From Bidens hawaiensis (lineage: Eukaryota; Streptophyta; Magnoliopsida; Asterales; Asteraceae): 64,000 nt of DNA. Numbering within the stretch: the stretch's first letter is position 1; the number at the start of each line of letters is the position of its first letter. Position numbers and translations under genes: made by a program. Of this stretch, positions 35,639 through 47,142 are shown one piece after another. The notes beneath the pieces are model-generated. The model made no database searches. It had not been told where the DNA came from and worked only from the letters and a program-made list of their open reading frames with translations. The stretch is from assembly GCA_021521415.1 (NCBI GenBank), contig JAIQDT010001135.1, forward strand, positions 239,501 through 303,500. The letters run 5' to 3'.

Positions 35639-36635
35639 TGAAGAAACACTAACCGGACCCCGGACAGATTACTGGTAACCTGGGGGTTGGATAGCTGTTT
35701 CCCACGAGGGGTTAGACCCTTTGAAGATGGTTCTTCTGATAACCTGCAAAACAGACACCGTGAGCTCGTCACTGAGAAGGGGGGGGGGGGTTCCTCCTTG
35801 TGACCACCCTCCGGCGTGAGAATCAGACTAGATTGCTCTTTAAATATAAAAGTATATTAAGAGATTGCTAGAGCAGATATCAGGTATAATATGATGATAA
35901 TGTGATATGATATGATAAGATAAGATGAGATGGTCATACCATTTGTGGTATTTATAGCCGAAGGTAGGTTTCCAAGGAGGTATGGCCGGCTGCAACAGTG
36001 TTCCTGTTCACCAACAGTAGCCTACGCACGTGCCCTGCTGGTAGTTGGTGGGTAGGTAGCGGCTGATAGCGACCAGGCCTGCTGTATACTATTCCTTTTC
36101 CACCAACTGCCGGCTACGCACGTGGTATGACAGGAGTTGGTGAGTAGGCAGCGGCTAATAGTGACATACAGTGTAGGAGCATGCTGCTCGCCATACTGTT
36201 GTCTATAAGCTGTCGTATCTTTAGTCAGATCTTTTTCCCATGCCTCGTCAGGTACAGTACAGAAGATCTTCCCGTATCGTACGGACTGGCTTATTTGGGC
36301 GGGAGTATTCCCCCTCCCGCCCTTGTGCGGGATTGTTCCCGGCTTCGCTCATTCCTTCAGGTGACACTGAACGATTGAGAGCTAAGTGCCTTGTGCGTGT
36401 AGCCTTGCTGCGCGGGTGGCCTTCCCTAATGGCTTGTATCCGAGGCTGCGGGTACAGGCGGAGTCCTTCACCATTGGGAGGCATTTCCTGCGGGACCAGC
36501 TTGCGTACTGCGCGTAAGGACGTCACGTCTCTGAGCATGGTTGGTCCTGCGGATCCAGTTGGTTTCTGCGCAGACGTCCTTGTTTAAGGTGAGTCTTGCG
36601 GGTCCAACTGGGCTCTGCTGGGACCTACCTCTTCA
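35639..36635 (-). repeat. LTR B of palindromic element
   Basis: 997 bp in tandem with LTR A, separated by only AAA (35636-35638). It adjoins the polypurine tract at 36636-36649 and is therefore the 3' LTR of the left half. Confidence 0.9.
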
Positions 36636-37004
36636 AGTCCCCCCAGTCCAATGTTCTTCTCATGCGTGTTTAATAAAGTGAGGTGAACTTTTGGACTTAA
36701 GCAAAGGGTTTTGAAAAGGGTTTTTTAAGGTTTTCCCGTGGAAGTCCTTGTCACTTGCAGAAATTCCCGAGTTTCCTGCTTGGTCTTTGGGTATGATGCG
36801 GGTAGGTCTGTAACCTCCTCGCAAGTCAGGAGCGTTGAGTCCCACTTGTGTGGACTCTCCATGAGGTTTTGGTAGTTTTGAACATAGTGATCAATTATGT
36901 TAAAACCACCAATTCCATGCTGAAGCTTCAAACAACGTAGTTCTCGACGTTCCCGCTATGCGGGGATGTTATTTCCGCTTCCGCAAGCATTGCCCAGAAG
37001 ATCC

Positions 37005-37470
37005 TTCTTGGTTTCAATTCCCAGCGGAGCGCTAGGTATGTGAAGGGTTTTGCCTTAACACTGTACCAGCGCTCGTCTTACGGTTACTTTACTTCCAAGG
37101 TATTCCTGGCGTCAATTCCCTGCGGGTGCTAGGTATGTGAAGGGTTTTGCCTTTACACTGTACCCGCACCCGTCTTATAGTTACTTGGTTGCCGAGGAAT
37201 ATTTGGCTTCAATTCCCTGCGGGTGCTAGGCATGTGAAGGGTTTTGCCTTTACACTGTACCCGCATCCGTCTTACGGTTACTTGTTCGCCAAAATTTACT
37301 TGGCTTCAATTCCCTGCGGGTGCTAGGTACGTGAGTGGTTTTGCCTTTACACTGTACCCGCATCCGTCTTACGGTTACTTGTTTGCCAAGGTTTTACTTG
37401 GCTTCAATTCCCTGCGGGTGCTAGGTGCGTGAAGGGTTTTGCCTTTACACTGTACCCGCATCCGTCTTAC
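37005..37470. repeat. 98-bp tandem repeats, left arm
   Basis: About 4.7 units containing TCAATTCCCTGCGGGTGCTA and CTGTACCCGCATCCGTCTTA. The first units are divergent (CCAGCGGAGCGCTAGG). Open frames in it are repeat artefacts. Confidence 0.88.
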
Positions 37471-37580
37471 TGACAACCCGTATTAAGGGTTTGAAGATCT
37501 GCGTGACCGAGCGCAGTCTCCGATCGTGGAAGCGGGAGTTCTTCTACGTTTCTGCCCGCGCCATCCCTATTGCCATGAAG
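37469..37580 (+). pseudogene. 112-bp scrap of the antisense Tat gene at the palindrome centre
   Basis: It matches 44511-44624 with very few changes and encodes the KGLKICVTERSLRSW region of that protein. Its edges join 98-bp repeats on both sides with only one or two shared bases, so the joints look like microhomology junctions. Confidence 0.85.
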
Positions 37581-38076
37581 TAAAATCTTGGCAAACAAGT
37601 AACCGTAAGACGGATGCGGGTACAGTGTAAAGGCAAAACCCTTCACGCACCTAGCACCCGCAGGGAATTGAAGCCAAGTAAAACCTTGGCAAACAAGTAA
37701 CCGTAAGACGGATGCGGGTACAGTGTAAAGGCAAAACCCTTCACGCACCTAGCACCCGCAGGGAATTGAAGCCAAGCAAAACCTTGGCAAACAAGTAACC
37801 GTAAGACGGATGCGGGTACAGTGTAAAGGCAAAACCCTTCACATGCCTAGCACCCGCAGGGAATTGAAGCCAAATATTCCTCGGCAACCAAGTAACTATA
37901 AGACGGGTGCGGGTACAGTGTAAAGGCAAAACCCTTCACATACCTAGCACCCGCAGGGAATTGACGCCAGGAATACCTTGGAAGTAAAGTAACCGTAAGA
38001 CGAGCGCTGGTACAGTGTTAAGGCAAAACCCTTCACATACCTAGCGCTCCGCTGGGAATTGAAACCAAGAAGGATC
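37581..38076. repeat. 98-bp tandem repeats, right arm (inverted)
   Basis: Reverse complement of the 37005-37470 array, about five units, with a slightly different set of unit variants. Confidence 0.88.
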
Positions 38077-38440
38077 TTCTGGGCAATGCTTGCGGAAGCG
38101 GAAATAACATCCCCGCATAGCGGGAACGTCGAGAACTACGTTGTTTGAAGCTCCAGCATGGAATTGGTGGTTTTAACATAATTGATCACTATGTTCAAAA
38201 CTACCAAAACCTCATGGAGAGTCCACACAAGTGGGACTCAACGCTCCTGACTTGCGAGGAGGTTACAGACCTACCCGCATCATACCCAAAGACCAAGCAG
38301 GAAACTCGGGAATTTCTGCAAGTGACAAGGACTTCCGCAGGAAAACCTTAAAAAACCCTTTTCAAAACCCTTTGCTTAAGTCCAAAAGTTCACCTCACTT
38401 TATTAAACACGCATGAGAAGAACATTGGACTGGGGGGACT

Positions 38441-39435
38441 TGAAGAGGTAGGTCCCAGCAGAGCCCAGTTGGACCCGCAAGACTCACCTTAAACAAGGAC
38501 GTCTGCGCAGAAACCAACTGGATCCGCAGGACCAACCATGCTCAGAGACGTGACGTCCTTACGCGCAGTACGCAAGCTGGTCCCGCAGGAAATGCCTCCC
38601 AATGGTGAAGGACTCCGCCTGTACCCGCAGCCTCGGATACAAGCCATTAGGGAAGGCCACCCGCGCAGCAAGGCTACACGCACAAGGCACTTAGCTCTCA
38701 ATCGTTCAGTGTCACCTGAAGGAATGAGCGAAGCCGGGAACAATCCCGCACAAGGGCGGGAGGGGGAATACTCCCGCCCAAATAAGCCAGTCCGTACGAT
38801 ACGGGAAGATCTTCTGTACTGTACCTGACGAGGTATGGGAAAAAGATCTGACTAAAGATACGACAGCTTATAGACAACAGTATGGCGAGCAGCATGCTCC
38901 TACACTGTATGTCACTATTAGCCGCTGCCTACTCACCAACTCCTGTCATACCACGTGCGTAGCCGGCAGTTGGTGGAAAAGGAATAGTATACAGCAGGCC
39001 TGGTCGCTATCAGCCGCTACCTACCCACCAACTACCAGCAGGGCACGTGCGTAGGCTACTGTTGGTGAACAGGAACACTGTTGCAGCCGGCCATACCTCC
39101 TTGGAAACCTACCTTCGGCTATAAATACCACAAATGGTATGACCATCTCATCTTATCTTATCATATCATATCACATTATCATCATATTATACCTGATATC
39201 TGCTCTAGCAATCTCTTAATATACTTTTATATTTAAAGAGCAATCTAGTCTGATTCTCACGCCGGAGGGTGGTCACAAGGAGGAACCCCCCCCCTTTCTC
39301 AGTGACGAGCTCACGGTGTCTGTTTTGCAGGTTATCAGAAGAACCATCTTCAAAGGGTCTAACCCCTCGTGGGAAACATCTATCTAACCCCCAGGTTACC
39401 AGTAATCTGCCCGGGGTCCGGTTAGTGTTTCTTCA
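38441..39435 (+). repeat. LTR C of palindromic element
   Basis: 995 bp in plus orientation, directly after GGACTGGGGGGACT (38427-38440). It has TATAAATA at 39120-39127 and two CACGTG motifs upstream (38952-38957 and 39054-39059). Confidence 0.9.
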
Positions 39436-39440
39436 TGTTC

Positions 39441-40140
39441 GAATGTCAAGTAGCGGCCCAGCCATTTTAGTTGCCCAAAACGAACAAAAAATTTGAGGCC
39501 TTTTAGAAAAAAAATGGTTTTGTAATTTTCATTTTTTTAATTCATTCTACTTCACTTTTTATAAAATAAATAAGTTACATATAAAAACAAATTCATTTTC
39601 ATTTCTCTTTAGATTTGTTTCTTAAAAGAAACCAACCAAAATATAAATTCATTGAAACACAACATTAAGGTAACTTGATTTGACGATATTCGACATTTTC
39701 GATATACGCATTTACAATTATAATGTTCATACATCATCATCCTAGTTTTGAGAGAAATAGACGTTGTATTTTGGTCTTCTATAGTCAGAAACAATTTTTG
39801 CTGCAATTGAAAACTATTGTGTATAATAATCGTTAAAAAAACATGAAGTGCTATATATTATTAAATCAATCCTTAGACAACTGCGCAATCGGAATTCAGA
39901 AAAATTAGGTTTTTTTCTTTAATTTTGGATTATAGGCACTACTATATCCATCTCTTAGGGTAAGATAAAAAGAAAAGAAAGAGAAAAAAAAATTATTCAG
40001 TGATGGGATTCGATGGATAAGATTAAAAGAAAAGAAAATGAAAAAATGTAAGTGGAGATGGGATTCAATACCAAGTACTCCCTAATACAAGTATGAAATT
40101 TTACCACTACACTAGAGTAATCCAACTATATAGTTGATTC

Positions 40141-40189
<49 letters not shown>

Positions 40190-40660
40190 TTGGGGCCTAA
40201 AAAACTTGGAGGCCCAAAGCTGCCCTACGAATGTGTGAAGGTGATTTAGTTATGTACAAATGATTCTGAGAGTGATTTGATCGCTTGTTTTAGGTTTCGA
40301 ATAAACCTAAACTATATTACTCAAAAAGTTAGAATATAATACTAGAATTGAAATAATACAAGTTTATAATCATATTTGACACACTAATTATTTAAGCATA
40401 ATCTGTTTGCTTTGCCACCTCTAAAGCCATAAATATTTTTTACAAAATATCCGAGGTTCATGTCGCTTATATCACCATCCGTCTTTCTTTTATTAGTGGT
40501 TCTACCATCATTTCTTCTGTAACAAGAAACAAACCTCACCTTGGCTTCTTTACATGCCCTATAAAAAGGATTCACAAAATGAAAATGATATATTACAGAT
40601 TAAAATAGGACCTAATATATCCCAATATATTTCAGCTAAATATTTCCTATTTAACTTGTG
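39441..40660. other. AT-rich intergenic DNA before CRK3
   Basis: It contains an (AT)n microsatellite at about 40145-40183 and purine-rich AAAGAAAAGAAA stretches near 39965-40045. No gene is recognised. Confidence 0.5.
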
Positions 40661-41675
40661 TTACCTCAGGTAGAAATGACTCTGAGAAACTGTGGCAACT
40701 GAGCTAGAATCACCTCCATCGCGGTTATTTGGTAAGCTTTGTGTAATGTCGTTAAGTTCTATGGTTAATTCGTTAACAAAAGGGGTATTAGAAGGGGCGG
40801 GTAACGGGTCCTCGTTTGTTGCTAACATTTTTAGTGTTGCTGACATGGATGGTCTTAAAGATGGAACTTCTTGAGTGCAAAGAAGTGCTATATGTACCAC
40901 TTTAATAATATCTTTTTGGAAATTTGTGTTCGGGTAAATGTGCATCATTAAATTTGAGTCAAGTATGTCCACCAAGGTGCCTTGGTTGAAATGATTCCAT
41001 GCCTATTAATCAACAAATAAATAAATTTTAAAGATGCTCACATTTGCTCAATCACAAAAGAATTGCAGTTATATGTGTGTGAAGATGGACGTGTTGAGTA
41101 ACTAGTTTATCATATAATACTTTAAATAAAATGATGTGAAAGATTTTATGTATAAATACTACACTTCACGCGACTTTCAACCCGGTCCCCTATGCTCTGT
41201 CCCAAAATAATGGTCTACTAGACTGGAAAAAAGAAAAACAGTTGTCGTGTGAGGTGAAGAGTATATACTTACAGTAGACAATAAGTTGTCTGTATATTCG
41301 GTGATTCTGCTTCGATTGCTTTCCATTCCGGTAACCATCTCCAAAATTAAAATACCAAAGCTATAAACATCTGCCTTTTCGGTTAATTGACCGTGGATTA
41401 GATATTCCGGAGCCATATATCCACTGGTATAATCCAAATAATAAAAATAAAAATAAAAGTCGTAGACCATATAAATGAACTTTTTTTATATCCAAAATAA
41501 CTTGAACGAAAGCTAATTAACCAAGAAGGTAGTTACAGTGTTCCTGCAATGGCGGTGCTAATGTGGCTTTTGTCATCTTGAAAAGACCGTGCCAACCCAT
41601 AATCAGCTATTTTGGGACGAAACCTATGGTCTAATAAGATATTAGCAGCTTTAATATCTCTGTGAACAATCCATC

Positions 41676-42662
41676 TGAAGAAACACTAACCGGACCCCGG
41701 ACAGATTACTGGTAACCTGGGGTTAGATAGATGTTTCCCACGAGGGGTTAGAACCTTGGAAGATGGTTCTTCTGATAACCTGCAAAACAGACACCGTGAG
41801 CTCGTCACTGAGAAGGGGGGGTTCCTCCTTGTGACAACCCTCCGGCGTGAGAATCAGACTAGATTGCTCTTTAAATATAAAAGTATATTAAGAGATTGCT
41901 AGAGCAGATATCAGGTATAATATGATGATAATGTGATAAGATATGATAGGATGAGATGGTCATACCATTTGTGGTATTTATAGCCGAAGGTAGGTTTCCA
42001 AGGAGGTATGGACGGCTGCAACAGTGTTCCTGTTCCACCAACAGTAGCCTACGCACGTGCCCTGCTGGTAGTTGGTGGGTAGGTAGCGGCTGATAGCGAC
42101 CAGGCCTGCTGTATACTATTCCTTTTCTACCAACTGCCGGCTACGCACGTGGTATGACAATAGTTGGTGAGTAGGCAGCGGCTAATAGTGACATACAGTG
42201 TAGGAGCATGCTGCTCGCCATACTGTTGTCCATAAGCTGTCGTATCTTTAGTCAGATCTTTTTCCCATACCTCGTCAGGTACAGTACAGAAGATCTTCCC
42301 GTATCGTACGGACTGGCTTATTTGGGCGGGAGTATTCCCCCTCCCGCCCTTATGCGGGATTGTTCCCGGCTTCGCTCATTCCTTCAGGTGACACTGAATG
42401 ATTGAGAGCTAAGTGCCTTGTGCGTGTAGCCTTGCTGCGCGGGTGGCCTTCCCTAATGGCTTGTATCCGAGGCTGCGGGGACAGGCGGAGTCCTTCACCA
42501 TTGGGAGGCATTTCCTGCGGGACCAGCTTGCGTACTGCGGGTAAGGACGTCACGTCTCTGAGCATGGTTGGTCCTGCGGATCTAGTTGGTTTCTGCGCAG
42601 ACGTCCCTGTTTAAGGTGAGTCTTGCGGGTCCAACTGGGCTCTGCTGGGACCTACCTCTTCA
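41676..42662 (-). repeat. 3' LTR of the Tat-like element
   Basis: 987 bp, same family as LTRs A, B and C of the palindromic element. On the minus strand it starts TGAAGAGGTAGG directly after the polypurine tract. Confidence 0.92.
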
Positions 42663-42676
42663 AGTCCCCCCAGTCC
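42663..42676 (-). promoter_or_regulatory. Polypurine tract of the Tat-like element
   Basis: The minus strand reads GGACTGGGGGGACT immediately before the 3' LTR. The same tract lies beside LTR B and LTR C. Confidence 0.75.
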
Positions 42677-43044
42677 AATGTTCTTCTCATGCGTGTTTAA
42701 TAAAGTGAGGTGAACTTTTGGACTTAAGCAAAGGGTTTTGAAAAGGGTTTTTTAAGGTTTTCCATGGGGATTCTTCCCGCGGAAGTCCTTGTCACTTGCA
42801 GAAATTCCCGAGTTTCCTGCTTGGTCTTTGGGTATGATGCGGGTAGGTCTGTAACCTCCTCGCAAGTCAGGAGCGTTGAGTCCCCCCTTGTGTAGACTCC
42901 ATGAGGTTTTGGTAGTTTTGGACATAGTGATCAATTATGTTAAAACCACCAATTCCATCCTGGAGCTTCAAACAACGTAGTTCTCGACATTCCCGCTATG
43001 CGGGGATGTTATTTCCGTTTCCGCAAGCATTGCCCAGAAGATCC

Positions 43045-43630
43045 TTCTTGGTTTCAATTCCCAGCGGAGCGCTAGGTATGTGAAGGGTTTTGCCTTAACA
43101 CTGTACCAGCGCTCGTCTTACGGTTACTTTACTTCCAAGGTATTCCTGGCGTCAATTCCCTGCGGGTGCTAGGTATGTGAAGGGTTTTGCCTTTACACTG
43201 TACCCGCACCCGTCTTATAGTTACTTGGTTGCCGAGGAATATTTGGCTTCAATTCCCTGCGGGTGCTAGGTATGTGAAGGGTTTTGCCTTTACACTGTAC
43301 CCGCATCCGTCTTACGGTTACTTGTTTGCCAAGGTTTTGCTTGGCTTCAATTCCCTGCGGGTGCTAGGTGCGTGAAGGGTTTTGCCTTTACACTGTACCC
43401 GCATCCGTCTTACGGTTACTTGTTTGCCAAGGTTTTACTTGGCTTCAATTCCCTGCGGGTGCTAGGTGCGTGAAGGGTTTTGCCTTTACACTGTACCCGC
43501 ATCCGTCTTACGGTTACTTGTTTGCCAAGATTTTACTTGGCTTCAATTCCCTGCGGGTGCTAGGTGCGTGAAGGGTTTTGCCTTTACACTGTACCCGCAT
43601 CCGTCTTACGGTTACTTGTTTTGCCAAGCT
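43045..43630. repeat. 98-bp tandem repeats in the 3' region of the Tat-like element
   Basis: Six units with TCAATTCC starts at 43053, 43152, 43249, 43347, 43445 and 43543; the last four are spaced exactly 98 bp. The first units are divergent and the last ones nearly identical, as expected for recent local expansion. Confidence 0.9.
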
Positions 43631-43903
43631 AAGGGGTTATTTTCCCGCTTACTTTTTAATATTTTTAAATTTTGAATTTTAAAATTTGAAAGGTTGGTGG
43701 AAAGATAGGAACAGTTCAAACCTCTGAAATGTCGTGCGACGGTTTCTCCTGACTGTGTCAGGACGTGCAGGAAGTTATGGTGACGTGACATTATATGGTC
43801 ATTCCAGACGCTTTTTCAGGCGCGTGGGCGCGATTTTTCGGGTGCGTGGCCGCGAAATTACTGGCACACGTCCTTTCAACAGCTGTTTCCAGCTTGCTTT
43901 TTG

Positions 43904-43987
43904 CCACGTGTCATAGTTTCATTGCACCTTCGATTTCTCTCTCCTCCGCATTAAATTCACCGCATTAATTGCGATTACTATATAAAG
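43904..43987 (+). promoter_or_regulatory. Probable promoter of the antisense gene: G-box and TATA box
   Basis: A G-box CCACGTGTCA lies at 43904-43913 and a TATA box TATATAAAG at 43979-43987, about 120 bp before the first ATG (44109). The pyrimidine-rich stretch CACCCTTCTCTTCTTCTTCT just downstream is typical of a plant 5' leader. The promoter lies inside the retrotransposon and points against it. Confidence 0.6.
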
Positions 43988-44108
43988 GGGGAGAGGGTTC
44001 TTTGTAATCCACACTTTCACCCTTCTCTTCTTCTTCTTGGCGATTTCCGACAAATACTCCCCTTTTCAGGCAAGCATTTTCCCGAAATCGTTTTCTTCTC
44101 TCTGCAAT

Positions 44109-47100
44109 ATGTCTTCCCATGATGCTGAAGCTGTAGCCGACGATAGGAGTACTGCTGGCGAGTGCCAGTGTGCTCTACCTGTCGATCAGTACCAGTATGT
44201 CGTCAGGAAATTCATGCTTGAGTCTCTTGAGCCTGAGTTTCCTGAACCCCACCAGACTGTGTACGATGCCCCTAGTGGCAAGATCGGGGTATATGCTGCA
44301 TTCTTTGTTTATGGGAACCTTAGGTTCCCATTGACAAAGTTTGTGTACCGTGTCTTGGAGAGGCACGGTGTGCACCTGACCGAGGCGCATCCGATGGCGA
44401 TTGCCAAGATCCGGCACTTCGAATGGGTGTGCCGGATTCTGGGTATTGAGCCCTATGTGGACCGCCTGATGACCTTCTATACTTGGAGGTGCATCCAGGG
44501 GTGGTACACCCTGACAACCCGTATTAAGGGTTTGAAGATCTGCGTGACCGAGCGCAGTCTCCGATCGTGGAAGCGGGAGTTCTTCTACATTTCTGCCCGC
44601 GCCATCCCCATTGCCATGAAGTTTAAGAACGGACAAGCGCTTCCGAGCCTTCACGCTTCCAGCTACCAGGAGGCGGAATTGTTCGCGAAGATATCCCGGG
44701 TCCAATCTCCGGTTTACCGGTTTGCGGAGTCCGGGATGGTGATGCTGGGGATGAGCCGGGTATGGAAGGATGCGTCCCGGTTTCCCATCCTTCTCGAATA
44801 CGGTTTGAACTCTATTCCTTATGGTATGTCTTGTCTTTCTTGCTGATTTGAGTTTGTCTTCTAACTGTTTTTTTTCTCAGAGGGGAACGATTTGGAGTCG
44901 CTCCTGCACCCGCGGGAAGCTGACGGTCCCGTGCGGGTGGGCACTCGTGCTCTAGATGAGAACGAGTTGCCCATCCTGGAGCAAACGGCGGATCGGTTTG
45001 TGGAGGTCTATCCGCTGGGCCACGAGATCCTGAGCCAACGGCGGCCAGGTAAGGCGATACTCTATCCTCAACCCCTCAATGCTGTACCCGCTGCTGGAAT
45101 TCCTGACACCCTGTCTTCTGAGGAATCCGCAGATGGTCCTCCGCTGGTGCGGAAGAGGAAGGCTGCCGGCGGGAAAGGGAAGGAGAAGGTGGCCTCCACA
45201 GCTGATCCGGTGCTCCTATCTGACACCGAGTCAGGTAGTGAAGAGGTGGCGGGGAACCCCGGTGGTGAGAAGACCACTGTTCCGGAGGCTACGACTGTTA
45301 CCTCCGGAGAACCATTGACGACGACGGTGACCGGTATCAAGAGACCGGCTCCATCGGGCTCGTCCCCGCCCGTCCGTACGTTCAGGCTCAAGAAAACCCG
45401 TAAGTACAAACATCCTTGTTTTTGTAGATTTATCATACTTCATAAATTTATTGTTAACACTTATCTTCTTGTGCAGGCGTGGATGTTGACGCATTCCAGG
45501 GTGGAGCGCAGAGGAGTACCTCTCCGCCGATGACGGTAGGCTCGGTCAGCCTACCTGAGGCGACGACCCAGGCGCCTGCGCCTGCTTCCGCTGGATCAGT
45601 TGCTCAGTCACTTGAGCCGACTGTTCCAGCCGAGATGACGTCACCGCCAGTGGTAAGTGCGATTTTTACAGCATCTTTCACCGAGCCGGCGGTTACGATT
45701 GCTGCGGATTCTGCGGCAGCGACTGCGGCGGCTGCCACCATGCCCCCGCCACCGGCACCGACGGCCGGCCCATCAGGTACGCATGGGAGTACTCGCCAAT
45801 CTTTGCCACCTTCCCATCTGCCTGACCTTTTGGATGGGTTTCCTTTGGGTTCAGGTGATGGGTTCGGCGGCTATCGGCCTGTTATAGACCCTACAGGTGC
45901 GTAGGGTTCCTTTGCCCTTTCTCACTTATTTTTTATCATCTTTTTCCTAACTGCTTTTTTTGTTTTTTGCAGTGTCGGATTCCAATGACGTGTATGTTCC
46001 GCGATGGAACATACGCCGAGGAACAACCCTTCGTACCCCTGTGGAGTGCGTGGAATGGGCTCGCCACGCTGCTCCCCATGGTGCGTTGAGGGAAGCCATG
46101 GCTAGCTACCAGGAGGGTAGGCTAACCAATGAGCTTCGGGTTCTCCAGGCCCGGATGCAGCCGCGCGTCGAGCTGCTTTGTCGTGAAAACGACAAGTTAA
46201 AAGCAGCTCGCGCCAAGGAAGTATCCCAAGCGCGGGCTCTTCGGGAGGAGAACCAAAAGTTGGCCGCAGCTGCTGCGGAGAAGGAGAAGGCCTTCAAGGC
46301 CCTCGAGGTTGAGGTTCAAGCGCGACTCGAGGCCCGCTCCATGGCTGCCCAAGCTGTTAACGAACAGCTTCGACTGGCTAAGGAGACTGCGAGGAACGCA
46401 ACCGAGAGGGCCACCAAGGCTGAAGCCGTTGCTGAGCCTTTATGCGTGGAGAACGAGGAGCTCAAGGCTAAATTGGAGGCTCTCCAACGTGCTCATGATG
46501 CCTTGGCGATGGAAGATGCCAAGAAGCTCCAAGAGATCCTGGACCAGAGGGGCGTGCTTGACCACACCGAGCGGAAGCTTAAGGGCGTTGAAGAGGCTGC
46601 TGCGAAGGAAGTGCTACTTGCCAACCTCAACAAAAGCGAAGCTGAACGCGCCCGCACCCAAGCTCAGGCCGCCCTCCAAGAAGCTCTGGTTGCCAAGGAA
46701 TGGCTTCTTCGAGAAGCGTTGCCTCAGGTATGTTTAGCTTTACGTCTTCACGCTTTCCTTTGTACATAGAAAAGGTGACTTGACACTTGTATATTTTCCT
46801 TTGTAGGTTGTGCATCGGGTCTTCTCAGAGACATCCTACGACGATGCTATGAGCGCAGCCCTCAACGCTTCTCACGAGGATGGGGAACGGGCCGGCTTCC
46901 TGCTTGGTCTAGGGTTCGTTGAGAAAGGCTTCCCGCCTTCCAACTTCCCTTTGTACAATGTTGATACTGAAGCCATATATGACCAAGCAGTAAATCAATA
47001 CGCCGCCTTCCCGCATCCAGTGGTGGAGAAGGTGAACCAAGTAGCTGCTGCTGATGATGGGTTAGCTATCCTAAAAGCCTTCCTCGAACCGCCCCGTTCT

Positions 47101-47142
47101 TCTGATGGAGTGGGTCCAAGTGGAAGCGGCCCTGAAGCTTGA
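44109..47142 (+). CDS. Antisense five-exon gene of the Tat-like element (Transposase_28-like, coiled coil)
   Basis: Exons 44109-44823, 44881-45399, 45477-45896, 45973-46727 and 46807-47142 have GT-AG borders and phases that join into 914 residues without a stop. The N-terminal 240 residues resemble the plant family annotated as putative gypsy-type transposon (Transposase_28, PF04195), with FVYRVLERHGVHL and RIKGLKICVTERSLRSW. The middle is low-complexity, rich in Ser, Pro, Ala, Thr and basic RKRKAAGGKGKEK. Exon 4 is a long predicted coiled coil (RENDKLKAARAKEVSQ, LREENQKLAAAAAEKEK). The C-terminus is globular (AGFLLGLGFVEKGFPP). Tat elements are known to carry such extra ORFs, some antisense; their function is unknown. 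The family match is from memory of its style; introns are inferred from sequence only. Confidence 0.75.

Larger units (their letters stand above)
34641..39435. mobile_element. Palindromic LTR retroelement with three LTRs in opposed orientation
   Basis: The whole unit is bounded by TGTTC at 34636-34640 and 39436-39440, so it behaves as one insertion. From left: LTR A (34641-35635), AAA, LTR B (35639-36635), an internal 3' region with 98-bp tandem repeats to about 37468, a 112-bp spacer (37469-37580), then the inverted internal region and LTR C (38441-39435). LTRs A and B lie in minus orientation and C in plus. Each half has the same polypurine tract (GGACTGGGGGGACT) next to its LTR. Only the 3' half of the parent element (compare 41676-43630) is present, twice, head to head. 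The spacer matches 44511-44624 of the antisense gene in the complete Tat-like element. No gag or pol and no primer-binding site. Confidence 0.88.

Noticed and set aside
37244..37929. Short open frames ending in LRVLGA or FAFTLYPHPS
   Set aside because: They are translations of the 98-bp tandem repeat, not genes.
37005..38076. CRISPR-like regular repeats
   Set aside because: The units are contiguous 98-bp tandem repeats without unique spacers, inside a plant retrotransposon.
44175..44705. 176-residue minus-strand frame
   Set aside because: It is the shadow of exon 1 of the antisense gene. The plus frame has consistent splicing and domain content.
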